This document shows, one piece after another, positions 55,834 to 64,000 of a stretch of 64,000 nucleotides of DNA. How positions within the stretch are numbered: the first letter of the stretch is position 1; every line of letters begins with the position of its first letter. Both the position numbers and the translations under genes were made by a program. Below the pieces are notes generated by a model. That model worked only from the letters and a program-made list of their open reading frames with translations. It had not been told where the DNA came from and ran no database searches. The DNA is from Tardiphaga alba (GTDB lineage Bacteria; Pseudomonadota; Alphaproteobacteria; Rhizobiales; Xanthobacteraceae), in assembly GCF_018279705.1 (NCBI RefSeq), contig NZ_CP036498.1:2311001-2375000 (forward strand), written 5' to 3'.

Positions 55834-55931
55834 GCCGGTTCCTCAACCGGTTCTTAACGCAGCTCGTGTTACACAATCCGGTGGTCGCTGGCGGTCTTGA
55901 ACCCGTCGGCAAACCCTGATTTCTGGGCTGC

Positions 55932-57314
55932 ATGAACAAGACCTCCATCGATCGACTTCGGGACTATCTCGCGCAACTGCCACCGCAGTCGCAGATGCTT
56001 CTGATGCGCGAGTATGAGCGGGCGATCGAGCGGGGCGAGGACATCAAAGTCGCCCATTTCGTGCTCGAGCAGCTGCGCGGGGTCGTGCGTGGCCATGAGG
56101 ACGCGGTGCGGCCGCGGGTCGAGGACCCGTCGCGCCTGGTGTTCAAGTCGCTGGAACCGTTCCTCATCGATGGCAATCATTTGCAGCGCCCCGGCCAGGT
56201 TCGCCGCGCCTCGCTGTTGCCGATCTGGCAATGGCTGGAGCGCGACGTCCCGGATGCGACCCGCGAGTTTGAAGACACCATCGCTGCCGCGGGCGACAAT
56301 GCCGCCGCGGTGGAGCGGGCGGTCAAGAAATTCCAGCAGGCGGCAGCCGCCGCGATTGCGCATGTGGTGTCGGGAGCAGGCGGCAGCCGTTCGGCGCGCA
56401 TCGGCCCGACCCATGCGGTCGAGGACCTGCCGTCCATCGGCGCGCTGCTCAAGGCCCGCGAGCAGCTCGATGCCTTCGCCGGCAAGCTGCCGGGCGTGCT
56501 GCGCAGCTTCGGCGACTCCCAGATTGCCTCGGTCAATAGCGGCCTCAACGTGCCGAGCCTGACCACGCCGCAGGTGCTGCCATTCGCGCTGTCGCTGATC
56601 ATGCAGCGGCTGACATCGCCGTGGCAGATCATCCGCATCGCGGTGAAGATCGCATCCTCCGATGACGAGATCCGCGTCGCCGCGACGCCGTACGGCGTGG
56701 CCGTGACCATGGCGCTGGCGGATGTCCATGCCGTGGCCATGAGCCTGCGTCAGGACATCAAGCGCGGCATGCTCGATCGTGCGCCGGAACATCTCAAGAG
56801 CGCCCATGACGGCGTGCGCGGCTTGCGCACCGAACTCGACATGCGCAACGACTCCACATGGGGCCGCCAGATGGCGTCGATCCGTGTCGAGATTTCGAGC
56901 ACGGTGCAGTCGGAAATCGAGAGCGTGCCGGGCCGTGTCCGCCGCCTGCTGCGCCAGCGCCCGGACAAGGAAATCGCCCCGACCGCGAGCATCGATCCGG
57001 CCGAGGTCGAGGAAGTCGTGGCGCTGATCAATTTCGTCGCGGTGTGCCGGACCTATGCCAGCGAACTCGCGATCAACGAGGTGACGCTGCGCACCTATTC
57101 CGACCTGCAGCAATATGTCGAGAAGTCCACCGAAGCGCTGGTGCAGTCGCTGCGCGCGGGCGAGCCCCGCGTGCGCAATTATCGCCAGATGCAGGCGAAA
57201 GCGGCGATCCGTTTCTGCCAGGTGCTGTTCGGGCAGGAATATGCGGCGCTGATGACCCGTGCCGCCGAGCAGGCCATGGTCGTCGTCGAGCGCAAGCCAA
57301 AGCGGGCAGGCTGA
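55932..57314 (+). CDS. Conserved hypothetical helical protein
   Basis: Soluble protein of 460 aa, mostly helical with no signal peptide or membrane helix. The N-terminus is MNKTSIDRLRDYLAQLPPQS, followed by MLLMREYERAIERGED. There is a long charged helix near 290-400 and a C-terminal FCQVLFGQEYAALMTRAAEQ. I do not recognise a characterised family; it looks like a single-copy protein typical of Nitrobacteraceae. It stands alone between the lipoprotein gene and a 330-base gap. Confidence 0.65.
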   Translation: MNKTSIDRLRDYLAQLPPQSQMLLMREYERAIERGEDIKVAHFVLEQLRGVVRGHEDAVRPRVEDPSRLVFKSLEPFLIDGNHLQRPGQVRRASLLPIWQWLERDVPDATREFEDTIAAAGDNAAAVERAVKKFQQAAAAAIAHVVSGAGGSRSARIGPTHAVEDLPSIGALLKAREQLDAFAGKLPGVLRSFGDSQIASVNSGLNVPSLTTPQVLPFALSLIMQRLTSPWQIIRIAVKIASSDDEIRVAATPYGVAVTMALADVHAVAMSLRQDIKRGMLDRAPEHLKSAHDGVRGLRTELDMRNDSTWGRQMASIRVEISSTVQSEIESVPGRVRRLLRQRPDKEIAPTASIDPAEVEEVVALINFVAVCRTYASELAINEVTLRTYSDLQQYVEKSTEALVQSLRAGEPRVRNYRQMQAKAAIRFCQVLFGQEYAALMTRAAEQAMVVVERKPKRAG

Positions 57315-57644
57315 TTATCTCTCCCTACGGCGGAGACGCCGAATAGTTTTGATTCCTGCGAAAAATATAGTTCGCGTATGCAGCAGGGCGACCGACCGGC
57401 GCTTTGTCGACGAAATGTGTTCGTCGTTTCCAGAGCCGATGTCTATTTCCACAGGCCAAGGGCTCAGCTGCGAGTCAGATTGTCGCATCATTTGTGGCGA
57501 CGATCCCGCAAAGTTGACGACAATTTTCCAAGAATGTGACCGCAACAGTTCGCCAAATATGCGGTTGGGCCTGCAATGGCGGTCGGGTCGCGGCCGTCAT
57601 TTTTGAAACCAAGGTGAGCTCAACTCACAGAGAAGGATTCAATT
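57315..57644. other. Intergenic region upstream of the type I secretion locus
   Basis: About 330 bases without a convincing gene. It is more A/T-rich than the flanks, especially near 57350-57400 and 57500-57560, as expected for a promoter region of the secretion locus. TGAGCTCAACTCA at 57615-57627 is a small imperfect repeat before the ribosome binding site (AGAAGGA). I find no clear -35/-10 pair. Confidence 0.4.
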
Positions 57645-57914
57645 ATGGCTGACGATATTCAGTTCACGAACGATTCCAACGATTTTGGTACGACGATCGG
57701 CACCAGCCCGGCGCTCGGCTTCCAGGCCTCCGACATCCTGCACTCGTCCAACAGCGATGGCGGCGATGGCGATTCATCGAGCTTTACCGGCATTGGCGAT
57801 ATCGGCCTCGGCCTTTCCGCGCCGACGCTGATCGGTGTGTCATCGTCCAGCGACAGCCAGGATTACAGCAGCTCCGACAACAATGACGGCGGGCTGCTCG
57901 GCGGCCTTCTCTAA
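57645..57914 (+). CDS. Small acidic Ser/Asp/Gly-rich protein, candidate type I secretion substrate
   Basis: Protein of 89 aa with a good ribosome binding site (AGAAGGA) and no N-terminal signal peptide. It is very acidic and rich in Ser, Asp and Gly: SDILHSSNSDGGDGDSSSF, GVSSSSDSQDYSSSDNNDGG, with the hydrophobic end GLLGGLL. Acidity, lack of cysteine, no N-terminal signal and an aliphatic C-terminus are typical for type I secretion substrates. It is followed 118 bases later by the ABC transporter and adaptor genes. No family is recognised, and no calcium-binding nonapeptide repeats are seen. Confidence 0.6.
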   Translation: MADDIQFTNDSNDFGTTIGTSPALGFQASDILHSSNSDGGDGDSSSFTGIGDIGLGLSAPTLIGVSSSSDSQDYSSSDNNDGGLLGGLL

Positions 57915-58032
57915 GGCTGCGATCTCAGGGCTCATTTAGCCCGCAAGTGGTGGCCGGTCGCCTCGCGCGTACCGGCCGCTGCTCCAAACGTTCTGTTTTC
58001 CATTTCAGTGATCGCATTTGAAGGGGCTTGCC

Positions 58033-59739
58033 GTGGCCGAGGATCATCAACGCGACGAGCTTGCCGAAGCGCTGAGATCGGTGCGGCGTCACTTCGTGAT
58101 GGCTGCAATCTTTTCGGGTTGCGTCAATCTGCTGTATCTCAGTTCGCCGCTTTACCTGATGCAGGTCTATAATCGCGTTCTCGTCAATGAGAACATCACG
58201 ACGCTCGTTCTTCTGACCGTCATTCTGATCGTCGCGCTCGCGACCATGGGGGCGCTTGATGCTCTCCGCGCGCAGATCCTGATCCGTCTCGGCATCATTC
58301 TCGACGGGCGCTTGTCCGGTCGGGTATTCGACGCCCTGATCGCGCGGTCCGCGAAGCAAGGCTATTCCAAAGGCGCTCAGCAGCTGCGCGAACTCGACGA
58401 CTTCCGGGCTTTCATCACCGGTCCCGGCATTTATTTCGCGTTCGATCTTCCCTGGATCCCGGTCTATCTGCTGATCCTGTTTCTCATTCATCCCGTGCTT
58501 GGGACGGTTGCGACGGTCGGCGCGTTGATCCTGCTCGGGCTTGCTTATTTCAACGAGATCATCACCAGCCGCCCGATGCGGTCGGCGCAGGAGTCGTCCA
58601 AGGCGTCGTTCGTGTTCACCGAGAATGTGCTGCGGCATGCGGATGTGATTGTGGCCATGGGCATGAAACAGTCGGTGGCCCAGCACTGGAGCCGGAGTCG
58701 TGGCCAGATGGTGCGCGAGCAGGCCTTTGCAAGCGATCGCAATGCGGCGGTGTCTTCGGGCATCCGCTTTGCGCGCCTGCTGCTGCAGTCGCTGATGCTT
58801 GGCACTGGCGCGTGGCTTGCCATCGATCACAGCATCATGCCGGCAACAATTTTTGCCGCGAGTATCATTCTCGGTCGGGCTTTGGTGCCGGTCGAGCAGG
58901 GCGTCGCAACTGCCAAGCAGTTTAACGCTGCGCGTGAGGGCTATCGCCGCGTTCGCGAACTGTTGAGCGCGTTTCCGCGCGAGCCGGTGCGGACGATCGT
59001 TCCGGTGACCGAGCATGCAGTGGTCGCGGACAGCATCGACTACCGATTGCCTGAACGGAAGCAGCCGGTGTTGCAGGATGTTTCGTTCGAGATCGATAAG
59101 GGCCATGCCATCGGCATCGTCGGGCCAAGCGGATCCGGTAAAAGCACATTGGCGCGGATGCTGATCGGCGCGATCACGCCGTCCGGCGGCGCGCTCAAGC
59201 TCGGTGGGCTCGATTACGCGCAGTGGGACAAGGCCGAGTTTGGTCGTTTGGTCGGCTATCTGCCGCAGGATGTCGGACTGTTCGCGGGCACGGTGCGGGA
59301 GAACATCGCACGCTTCGGTGAGGTGACGACGGCGGAGATTATCGAGGCCGCTAAACGCGCCGGCATTCACAACATGATCCTCGAATTACCGAACCAGTAC
59401 GACACGCGGCTCGGCCCAGGTGGCGTCGGCCTGTCCGGTGGGCAGCGGCAGCGACTCGGCCTCGCGCGCGCATTGCTTGGCAAACCAAAGTTGCTCGTAC
59501 TCGATGAGCCCAACGCCAATCTCGATACGGTGGGCGAGGTCGCACTGAAAGATGCGCTGCTGGCACTCAAGGAGCAGGGCACGACCATTGTCGTGATCAC
59601 GCATCGCACGACTGTGCTTGAAGTCGTCGACAGCATGATGGTGCTGCGGGCGGGGCGGATCGAACTGGTGGGCCCGCCGACCGTAGTGTTCGACCATCTC
59701 AAGGCCATGTCCAGTGCGCCGCAGAACAGGGTGGCGTGA
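58033..59739 (+). CDS. Type I secretion ABC transporter (PrtD/HlyB-like ATPase permease)
   Basis: Exporter of 568 aa that drives protein secretion through the inner membrane. The N-terminal half has about six helices (SGCVNLLYLSSPLYLMQVYN and LVLLTVILIVALATMGALDA). The ATPase half has Walker A GPSGSGKST (about 367), signature LSGGQRQRLGLARAL (about 468), Walker B LLVLDEPNAN and the H-loop ITHRT. No N-terminal C39 peptidase domain, so it is of the PrtD/AprD type. GTG 58033 is preceded by AAGGGG. It overlaps the adaptor gene by 4 bases. Confidence 0.92.
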   Translation: MAEDHQRDELAEALRSVRRHFVMAAIFSGCVNLLYLSSPLYLMQVYNRVLVNENITTLVLLTVILIVALATMGALDALRAQILIRLGIILDGRLSGRVFDALIARSAKQGYSKGAQQLRELDDFRAFITGPGIYFAFDLPWIPVYLLILFLIHPVLGTVATVGALILLGLAYFNEIITSRPMRSAQESSKASFVFTENVLRHADVIVAMGMKQSVAQHWSRSRGQMVREQAFASDRNAAVSSGIRFARLLLQSLMLGTGAWLAIDHSIMPATIFAASIILGRALVPVEQGVATAKQFNAAREGYRRVRELLSAFPREPVRTIVPVTEHAVVADSIDYRLPERKQPVLQDVSFEIDKGHAIGIVGPSGSGKSTLARMLIGAITPSGGALKLGGLDYAQWDKAEFGRLVGYLPQDVGLFAGTVRENIARFGEVTTAEIIEAAKRAGIHNMILELPNQYDTRLGPGGVGLSGGQRQRLGLARALLGKPKLLVLDEPNANLDTVGEVALKDALLALKEQGTTIVVITHRTTVLEVVDSMMVLRAGRIELVGPPTVVFDHLKAMSSAPQNRVA

Positions 59740-61061
59740 TGAATAATACCGAGCACAGCAGGCCGAAGGCCCAGACCAGCATCAGCAATCCGATGCGCCC
59801 GGCCATGTGGGGTGGCGGCGTCATTGTTCTGTTCCTGACATTCTTGACGATCTGGGGACTCACCGCGCCGGTGTCCGGCGCTGCGGTCGCCGAAGGCAGC
59901 CTGCAGGTCAAAGGCCAGCGGCAATCGGTGCAGCATCCCTATGGCGGCGTCGTCGAGAAGCTGAATGTTGTGGATGGCCAGGAGGTCAAGAAGGGCGAAC
60001 TGCTGATCCAGCTCACTGATCACGAGCCACGCGCGCGCCTCGATGTCTTGCGTGCCGAACGGATCACGTTACTGGCGCAGGAGGCGCGTCTGGTGGCCGA
60101 GCGCGACCATCAAACCGATCCGGATTTCGACAAGCGGCTGGCGGTGTTTTCGCAGCATGCCAATGCCGTGCAGGCGATTGCCAGCGAACGGGCTGTGCTC
60201 GGTGCGCGGCAACGACAATTCGACACCCAGAAAAATATGCTGGAGTCGAAAATCTCGCAGCTCAGCGAGCAGACGTCTGGCCTGCAAGCGCAGGTGGATG
60301 GCCTGAAAAAGCAGAGCGAATTGCTGGAAGAAGAAGCGCAGGGCGCACGGCAACTGCTTGCATCCGGGTTCACGCCCAAAACACGCGTGCTGGCGCTCGA
60401 TCGCACCGCCGCGCAATTGGACGGCGAGCGTGGATCGAAGCAGGCAGAGGCTGCGTCGCTGCAGCAGGCAATCGGTGAGGCAAAACTCGGCCTTGCCAAG
60501 CTCGAACGCGAGCGCGTCACGGAAATCACGAACGACCTCCGTCAGGTCTCGTCGAGCCTTGCAGAGAATGGCCCGAAGCTTGAAGCGGCAAGCGATGTTC
60601 TCAACCGCACCGCCATCACGGCGCCGTCGTCAGGCACTGTCGTCGGACTGTCGGTGTTTACCGAAGGCGGCGTCATCCAGCCGGGCGCCAAATTGATGGA
60701 TGTGGTGCCGCAGGACGATCCGTTGATCGTCGATGCCCGGCTGCAATTGACGGATATCGGCGATGTCCGTCGTGCGCAGCCCGCGGATGTCCGGCTCACC
60801 AGCGTGCCGCGCAACGAACGTCCGCAGATCCGCGGCGAGATCATGACGGTCTCCGCCGACAAGCTCACCGACGACAAGACAGGCAAGGGCTATTACGCAG
60901 TGCGCGTCAAGCTGAACGACGATGACGTCAGAGCGTCGAAGATCGCACTCCAGCCCGGCATGCCGACGGAGATCATCGTCACCACCCGGCCGCGAACGCT
61001 GGTCGGCTATCTCATCGGTCCGCTGACTGACGAGATCAGCGGTGCGTTCCGCGAGAAATAA
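59736..61061 (+). CDS. Type I secretion membrane fusion protein (HlyD/PrtE-like)
   Basis: Periplasmic adaptor of 441 aa: a short cytoplasmic N-terminus, one membrane helix about 26-47 (GGGVIVLFLTFLTIWGLTAP), and a biotinyl-lipoyl-like half (GSLQVKGQRQSVQHPYGGVV, VVDGQEVKKGELLIQL). A coiled coil at about 115-270 is followed by a beta-barrel half (APSSGTVVGLSVFTEGGVIQ). It links the ABC transporter with an outer-membrane TolC-like channel, which is not encoded in this window. It overlaps the ABC gene by ATGA. Confidence 0.92.
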   Translation: MMNNTEHSRPKAQTSISNPMRPAMWGGGVIVLFLTFLTIWGLTAPVSGAAVAEGSLQVKGQRQSVQHPYGGVVEKLNVVDGQEVKKGELLIQLTDHEPRARLDVLRAERITLLAQEARLVAERDHQTDPDFDKRLAVFSQHANAVQAIASERAVLGARQRQFDTQKNMLESKISQLSEQTSGLQAQVDGLKKQSELLEEEAQGARQLLASGFTPKTRVLALDRTAAQLDGERGSKQAEAASLQQAIGEAKLGLAKLERERVTEITNDLRQVSSSLAENGPKLEAASDVLNRTAITAPSSGTVVGLSVFTEGGVIQPGAKLMDVVPQDDPLIVDARLQLTDIGDVRRAQPADVRLTSVPRNERPQIRGEIMTVSADKLTDDKTGKGYYAVRVKLNDDDVRASKIALQPGMPTEIIVTTRPRTLVGYLIGPLTDEISGAFREK

Positions 61062-61070
61062 AGGTGTCCC

Positions 61071-62027
61071 ATGACCCAACAGAAAACATCGAAAGCTGAA
61101 GCCCGCCGCGAGCGCAATTCGGAAGCCAACCATCTCGGCATGGATACCACAGCGGCAGGTATGGCCGCGGGCGGATTGGGTCTCGCATTGCTGCATCATC
61201 AGACGTCTGAAGCTAAGGCCACGACCACGGACGGGCGCAACTCCGCAGATGTCACCCCGGCTGCAATCGATAGATCCGCTAACGGCCAGCCGGATCGGCC
61301 CAGTGACGAGGCTACGGCGACGCATGATCATCGAACGGAGTTTGCACCATCGGGCTCCGACCTGGATGCAGGTCACCGCGATGATCCGGGCTCGCAGATG
61401 GACTCGAGGGATACGGGTTCGCTTGGCAGCGAACATCATGATCGAGATGCTCGTCTGCAGGACGACACGAACTCAGCTCTCGAGACGCCGAGCGGCTCGC
61501 CGTTCGCGATTGGCTCGGTATCGGTCGATCATTCGGAGCCCGGTCACGCCGCGACCAGTGGATTGCAAAATCTGCTGTCGGGGGCATCGTCCGCCATCGC
61601 TGACATCACGCATGGGCTGGAGCAGAGGCTGGACGCGATGACGTCCGCGACCAGCCAGGCGCTCGATGCCTCACTGAGCGCAGTCACCAGTCAGGTGTTG
61701 TCACTGACGTCGCATATCGGCGATCTCGTTGCCGGTCCTGGGGAGCAATTGTCGCAAACCGCGAATGTGGCGACAGGGCTTGCCGGCGAACTCGTCGGTC
61801 CCGCCACCTCAACGGCAGCGGCGGTCGTCGATCCTATTTTCCACCAAGCGTTCGGTCCGGCAAATGACATCCATACCCTTGCGGGGGAGGTCATCGACAC
61901 GAGCGGTCTGGCGAGTTTCGGCTCGACCATACACGACGCCCCGATGGCATTTCTCGGACAGTCCTATACCGATGTCGCCGATCACACGGTCCATGGCCTG
62001 CAGGGACTGACCCACGGGCTGGTTTAA
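61071..62027 (+). CDS. Ser/Thr/Asp/His-rich protein of the type I secretion locus
   Basis: Protein of 318 aa starting 9 bases after the adaptor gene. A basic N-terminus (QQKTSKAEARRERNSEANH) and a small Ala/Gly-rich hydrophobic patch (AAGMAAGGLGLALLHH) are followed by a long disordered polar region rich in Asp, Ser, Thr and His. A C-terminal Ala/Ser-rich helical part (LQNLLSGASSAIADITHGLE) ends in VHGLQGLTHGLV. I recognise no family. By position it may be a second secreted substrate or a surface protein of this system; the aliphatic C-terminus would fit. Confidence 0.6.
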   Translation: MTQQKTSKAEARRERNSEANHLGMDTTAAGMAAGGLGLALLHHQTSEAKATTTDGRNSADVTPAAIDRSANGQPDRPSDEATATHDHRTEFAPSGSDLDAGHRDDPGSQMDSRDTGSLGSEHHDRDARLQDDTNSALETPSGSPFAIGSVSVDHSEPGHAATSGLQNLLSGASSAIADITHGLEQRLDAMTSATSQALDASLSAVTSQVLSLTSHIGDLVAGPGEQLSQTANVATGLAGELVGPATSTAAAVVDPIFHQAFGPANDIHTLAGEVIDTSGLASFGSTIHDAPMAFLGQSYTDVADHTVHGLQGLTHGLV

Positions 62028-62247
62028 GCCGGCCATTCGGCGACGGCCTTTCGGCTTGAGCTGCAAATTTCCGCCATCGAATGACGGGAATGTCCGGCAG
62101 GTTTCGTCGCATCCACATCCATCCTTGATCCAAAGCAATCTCCCGCCCGGCGCAATGGCATAAAAGTCAATTGCGCGGGGGTGGTGGCCATGGTGTAACC
62201 GGCTCAGCGTCGTTTAGATCGACTCAAGGGTATGCTGGAACCCATTG

Positions 62248-63366
62248 ATGGCATTGTGGTTTGTCTTCGCATTGATGACGGCTGCGGCGACTTTCGCCGT
62301 GTTGTTGCCGCTTGGCCGGAAAAGCGCCGAGGCTGGCGGCACCGACGTCGCCGTCTATAAGGATCAACTCGCCGAGGTCGGACGCGATGTCGCAGCCGGG
62401 CTGATCGGGCCGGCCGAGGCCGAGGCTGCGCGGGTCGAGATCGGACGGCGCCTGCTGGCGGCCGCCGAAGCCGATGGCAAGAGCGTTGCGGGCAGTGCGC
62501 CCGGCATGCGCAAGGCGGTGTCGCTGGTGGCGCTGATCGGGCTGCCGCTGATTGCCATTGGCGCCTATCTGCCGCTGGGCTCGCCTGACATGCCCGACAT
62601 GCCGCTGGCATCGCGCCAGCAAAACACCAATCCCAATCAGTCCGTGGTGAGCCTGATCGCGCAGGTCGAGGCGCATCTCGAAAAGAACCCGACCGATGCG
62701 CGCGGCTGGACCGTGCTGGCGCCGGTGCTGGCGCGGATCGGCCGCCATGACGAGGCGGTGCGTGCCTATCGCAACATCATCACCTATGGCGGCGACAGCG
62801 CTGCCAGCCGCGCCGATCTCGGCGAGGCGCTGACCATGGCGGCCAATGGCGTGATCACCGCCGATGCCAAGGCGGAATTCGATCGCGCCGTGGCGCAGGA
62901 CGCCGATGAAGTGAAGGCGCGCTATTTCCTCGGCCTCGCGGCGGAGCAGGATGGCCGCGGCACCGACGCGGCCGCGATCTGGCGCGCGATGCTGGAGAAG
63001 GGCCCCGCGGATGCGCCGTGGCGCCCGGTGGTCACCGCTGCGCTCACCCGTGTCGGCGGCAAGGGCCCTAACTTGGGACCGAATCTGCCGGCGCTGTCGC
63101 AGGAGACGGTGGCGGCGACCGAAGGCATGGCCACCGACGATCGCAACGCGATGATCCAGGGCATGGTCGATCGCCTGGCCACACGATTGAAGCAGGACGG
63201 CAGCGATGTCGAAGGCTGGGTGCGGCTGGTGCGCGCCTATCTCGTGCTCGGCGATCGCGACAAGGCAAAGAGCGCGCTTGCCGATGCAAGGCAGGCGGTC
63301 GGCAGCGATGCCGAGCGACTGCGTAAACTGAATGACGGCCTGAAAGAGACTGGGCTGGATGGATAA
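62248..63366 (+). CDS. ccmI: Cytochrome c maturation protein CcmI (CycH)
   Basis: Membrane protein of 372 aa that binds apocytochrome c and delivers it to the CcmF/CcmH haem ligation complex in the periplasm. Two N-terminal membrane helices (ALWFVFALMTAAATFAVLLP at 2-21 and SLVALIGLPLIAIGAYLPLG at about 92-111) flank a cytoplasmic loop with KDQLAEVGRDVAAGLIGPAE. The C-terminal part is made of TPR-like helices (GWTVLAPVLARIGRHDEAVR). Gene order ccmI-ccmE-ccmF is standard in alphaproteobacteria. Confidence 0.93.
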   Translation: MALWFVFALMTAAATFAVLLPLGRKSAEAGGTDVAVYKDQLAEVGRDVAAGLIGPAEAEAARVEIGRRLLAAAEADGKSVAGSAPGMRKAVSLVALIGLPLIAIGAYLPLGSPDMPDMPLASRQQNTNPNQSVVSLIAQVEAHLEKNPTDARGWTVLAPVLARIGRHDEAVRAYRNIITYGGDSAASRADLGEALTMAANGVITADAKAEFDRAVAQDADEVKARYFLGLAAEQDGRGTDAAAIWRAMLEKGPADAPWRPVVTAALTRVGGKGPNLGPNLPALSQETVAATEGMATDDRNAMIQGMVDRLATRLKQDGSDVEGWVRLVRAYLVLGDRDKAKSALADARQAVGSDAERLRKLNDGLKETGLDG

Positions 63367-63428
63367 CGCATGATGCCGAAAAGTGTGCAACGGTTTTCGG
63401 ACGACATCATGCGCCTTGAAGGTGCATC

Positions 63429-63938
63429 ATGACACGCAAGCAGCGGCGATTGACGATGATATCAGGTGCGCTCGCGATCCTGGCGATCGCGGCTGGCCTC
63501 GTGCTGAACGCCATGCGCGATTCCATCGTGTTCTTCTCGACCCCGACCATGGCGGCGGAAAAGCAGATCCCCGCCGGCAAGCGTTTCCGCCTCGGCGGCA
63601 TGGTCGAAGCGGGCTCGCTGGTGCGCGGCGAAAATCTCGCGGTCAGTTTCAAGGTCTCCGACGGCGGCGCGACATTGCCGGTGAACTACAAGGGCATTCT
63701 TCCGGATCTGTTTCGTGAAGGGCAGGGCGTCGTGACCGAGGGCGCGCTGGATGCCAATGGCGTGTTCAAGGCCGATACGGTTCTCGCCAAACATGACGAA
63801 ACCTATATGCCGAAGGAAGTCGCCGACGCGCTGAAGAAGCAAGGGCGCTGGAAGGAAGGCGAGGGCGGCAAGCCCGTGGTCTCGCAAGACACGACCAGTG
63901 CCAACACGACCGGCGGCAAGCCGAGTGTGACGCAATGA
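63429..63938 (+). CDS. ccmE: Haem chaperone CcmE (CycJ)
   Basis: Periplasmic haem carrier of 169 aa anchored by one N-terminal helix ([20 protein letters not shown]). The OB-fold shows [32 protein letters not shown] and the haem-binding motif KHDETYMP, in which His122 forms the covalent bond to haem and Tyr126 is the conserved axial partner. The C-terminal tail is flexible. The stop overlaps the ccmF start by ATGA. Confidence 0.96.
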   Translation: MTRKQRRLTMISGALAILAIAAGLVLNAMRDSIVFFSTPTMAAEKQIPAGKRFRLGGMVEAGSLVRGENLAVSFKVSDGGATLPVNYKGILPDLFREGQGVVTEGALDANGVFKADTVLAKHDETYMPKEVADALKKQGRWKEGEGGKPVVSQDTTSANTTGGKPSVTQ

Positions 63939-64000
63939 TCGCCGAAGCCGGACATTATGCGCTGATCCTGGCGCTCGCATTGGCCTTGATTCAGTCGACC
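63935..64000 (+). CDS. ccmF: CcmF haem lyase subunit, N-terminal fragment (cut by window end)
   Basis: The first 22 codons, [20 protein letters not shown] and then ST, match the start of CcmF, the large membrane protein that attaches haem to apocytochrome c. It overlaps ccmE by ATGA and runs out of the window. The assignment rests on this short hydrophobic start and on the gene order. Confidence 0.8.
   Translation, partial: MIAEAGHYALILALALALIQST

Noticed and set aside
57925..59370. Open frame of 481 codons on the minus strand opposite the ABC transporter
   Set aside because: It shadows the Walker- and signature-containing gene and has a low-complexity charged composition.

Overview
The window is GC-rich DNA from an alphaproteobacterium, most likely of the Bradyrhizobium/Rhodopseudomonas/Afipia group (Nitrobacteraceae). 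This is inferred from the protein families present (DUF3551 secreted proteins, DUF1491, DUF2336, a ccmI-ccmE-ccmF order), from TTAA-N7-TTAA sites that match the CtrA consensus, and from the inverted-repeat elements typical of that group. I saw no rRNA, tRNA or CRISPR.

Layout. 0.2-4.1 kb: PAS sensor kinase, peptidoglycan-binding protein, DUF1491, DUF2336. 4.5-11.2 kb: one very large autotransporter gene, read here as four out-of-phase pieces. 11.2-24.7 kb: ordinary chromosomal genes (methyltransferase, lipoprotein, fatty-acid hydroxylase, class A PBP, YcgN-type protein, glycosyltransferase, MFS exporter, EF-hand protein, Flp pilin, DUF3551 proteins). 24.8-52.9 kb: a gene transfer agent (GTA)-type structural cluster. 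Its order is terminase, portal, protease, capsid, connector, stopper, terminator, tail tube, tail chaperones, tape measure, DUF2460, DUF2163, NlpC/P60, megatron tail protein, DUF2793, GH19 endolysin and holin. 53.0-55.3 kb: two-component system. 55.4-57.3 kb: lipoprotein and an unknown protein. 57.6-62.0 kb: type I secretion locus with a very small candidate substrate. 62.2 kb to the end: cytochrome c maturation genes.

The GTA cluster is unusual. It has two divergent terminase small/large pairs, a decayed duplicate of the capsid 3' end, and three cargo islands. These are a Panacea-type toxin-antitoxin-like pair after the capsid gene; a block of secreted, membrane and protease genes before the connector gene; and LuxR, DUF3455 and GFA genes between the DUF2163 and NlpC/P60 genes. 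A second two-gene module (HicA-like plus HTH protein), with its own promoter, operator-like repeat and terminator, sits just before the megatron gene. The tape-measure gene appears internally deleted.

Six frame breaks (three in the autotransporter, one each in the MFS gene, EF-hand gene and portal gene) can each be repaired by adding one G to a short G run. This pattern points to a systematic base-calling or assembly error more than to real gene decay, although phase variation is a possible alternative for the autotransporter.
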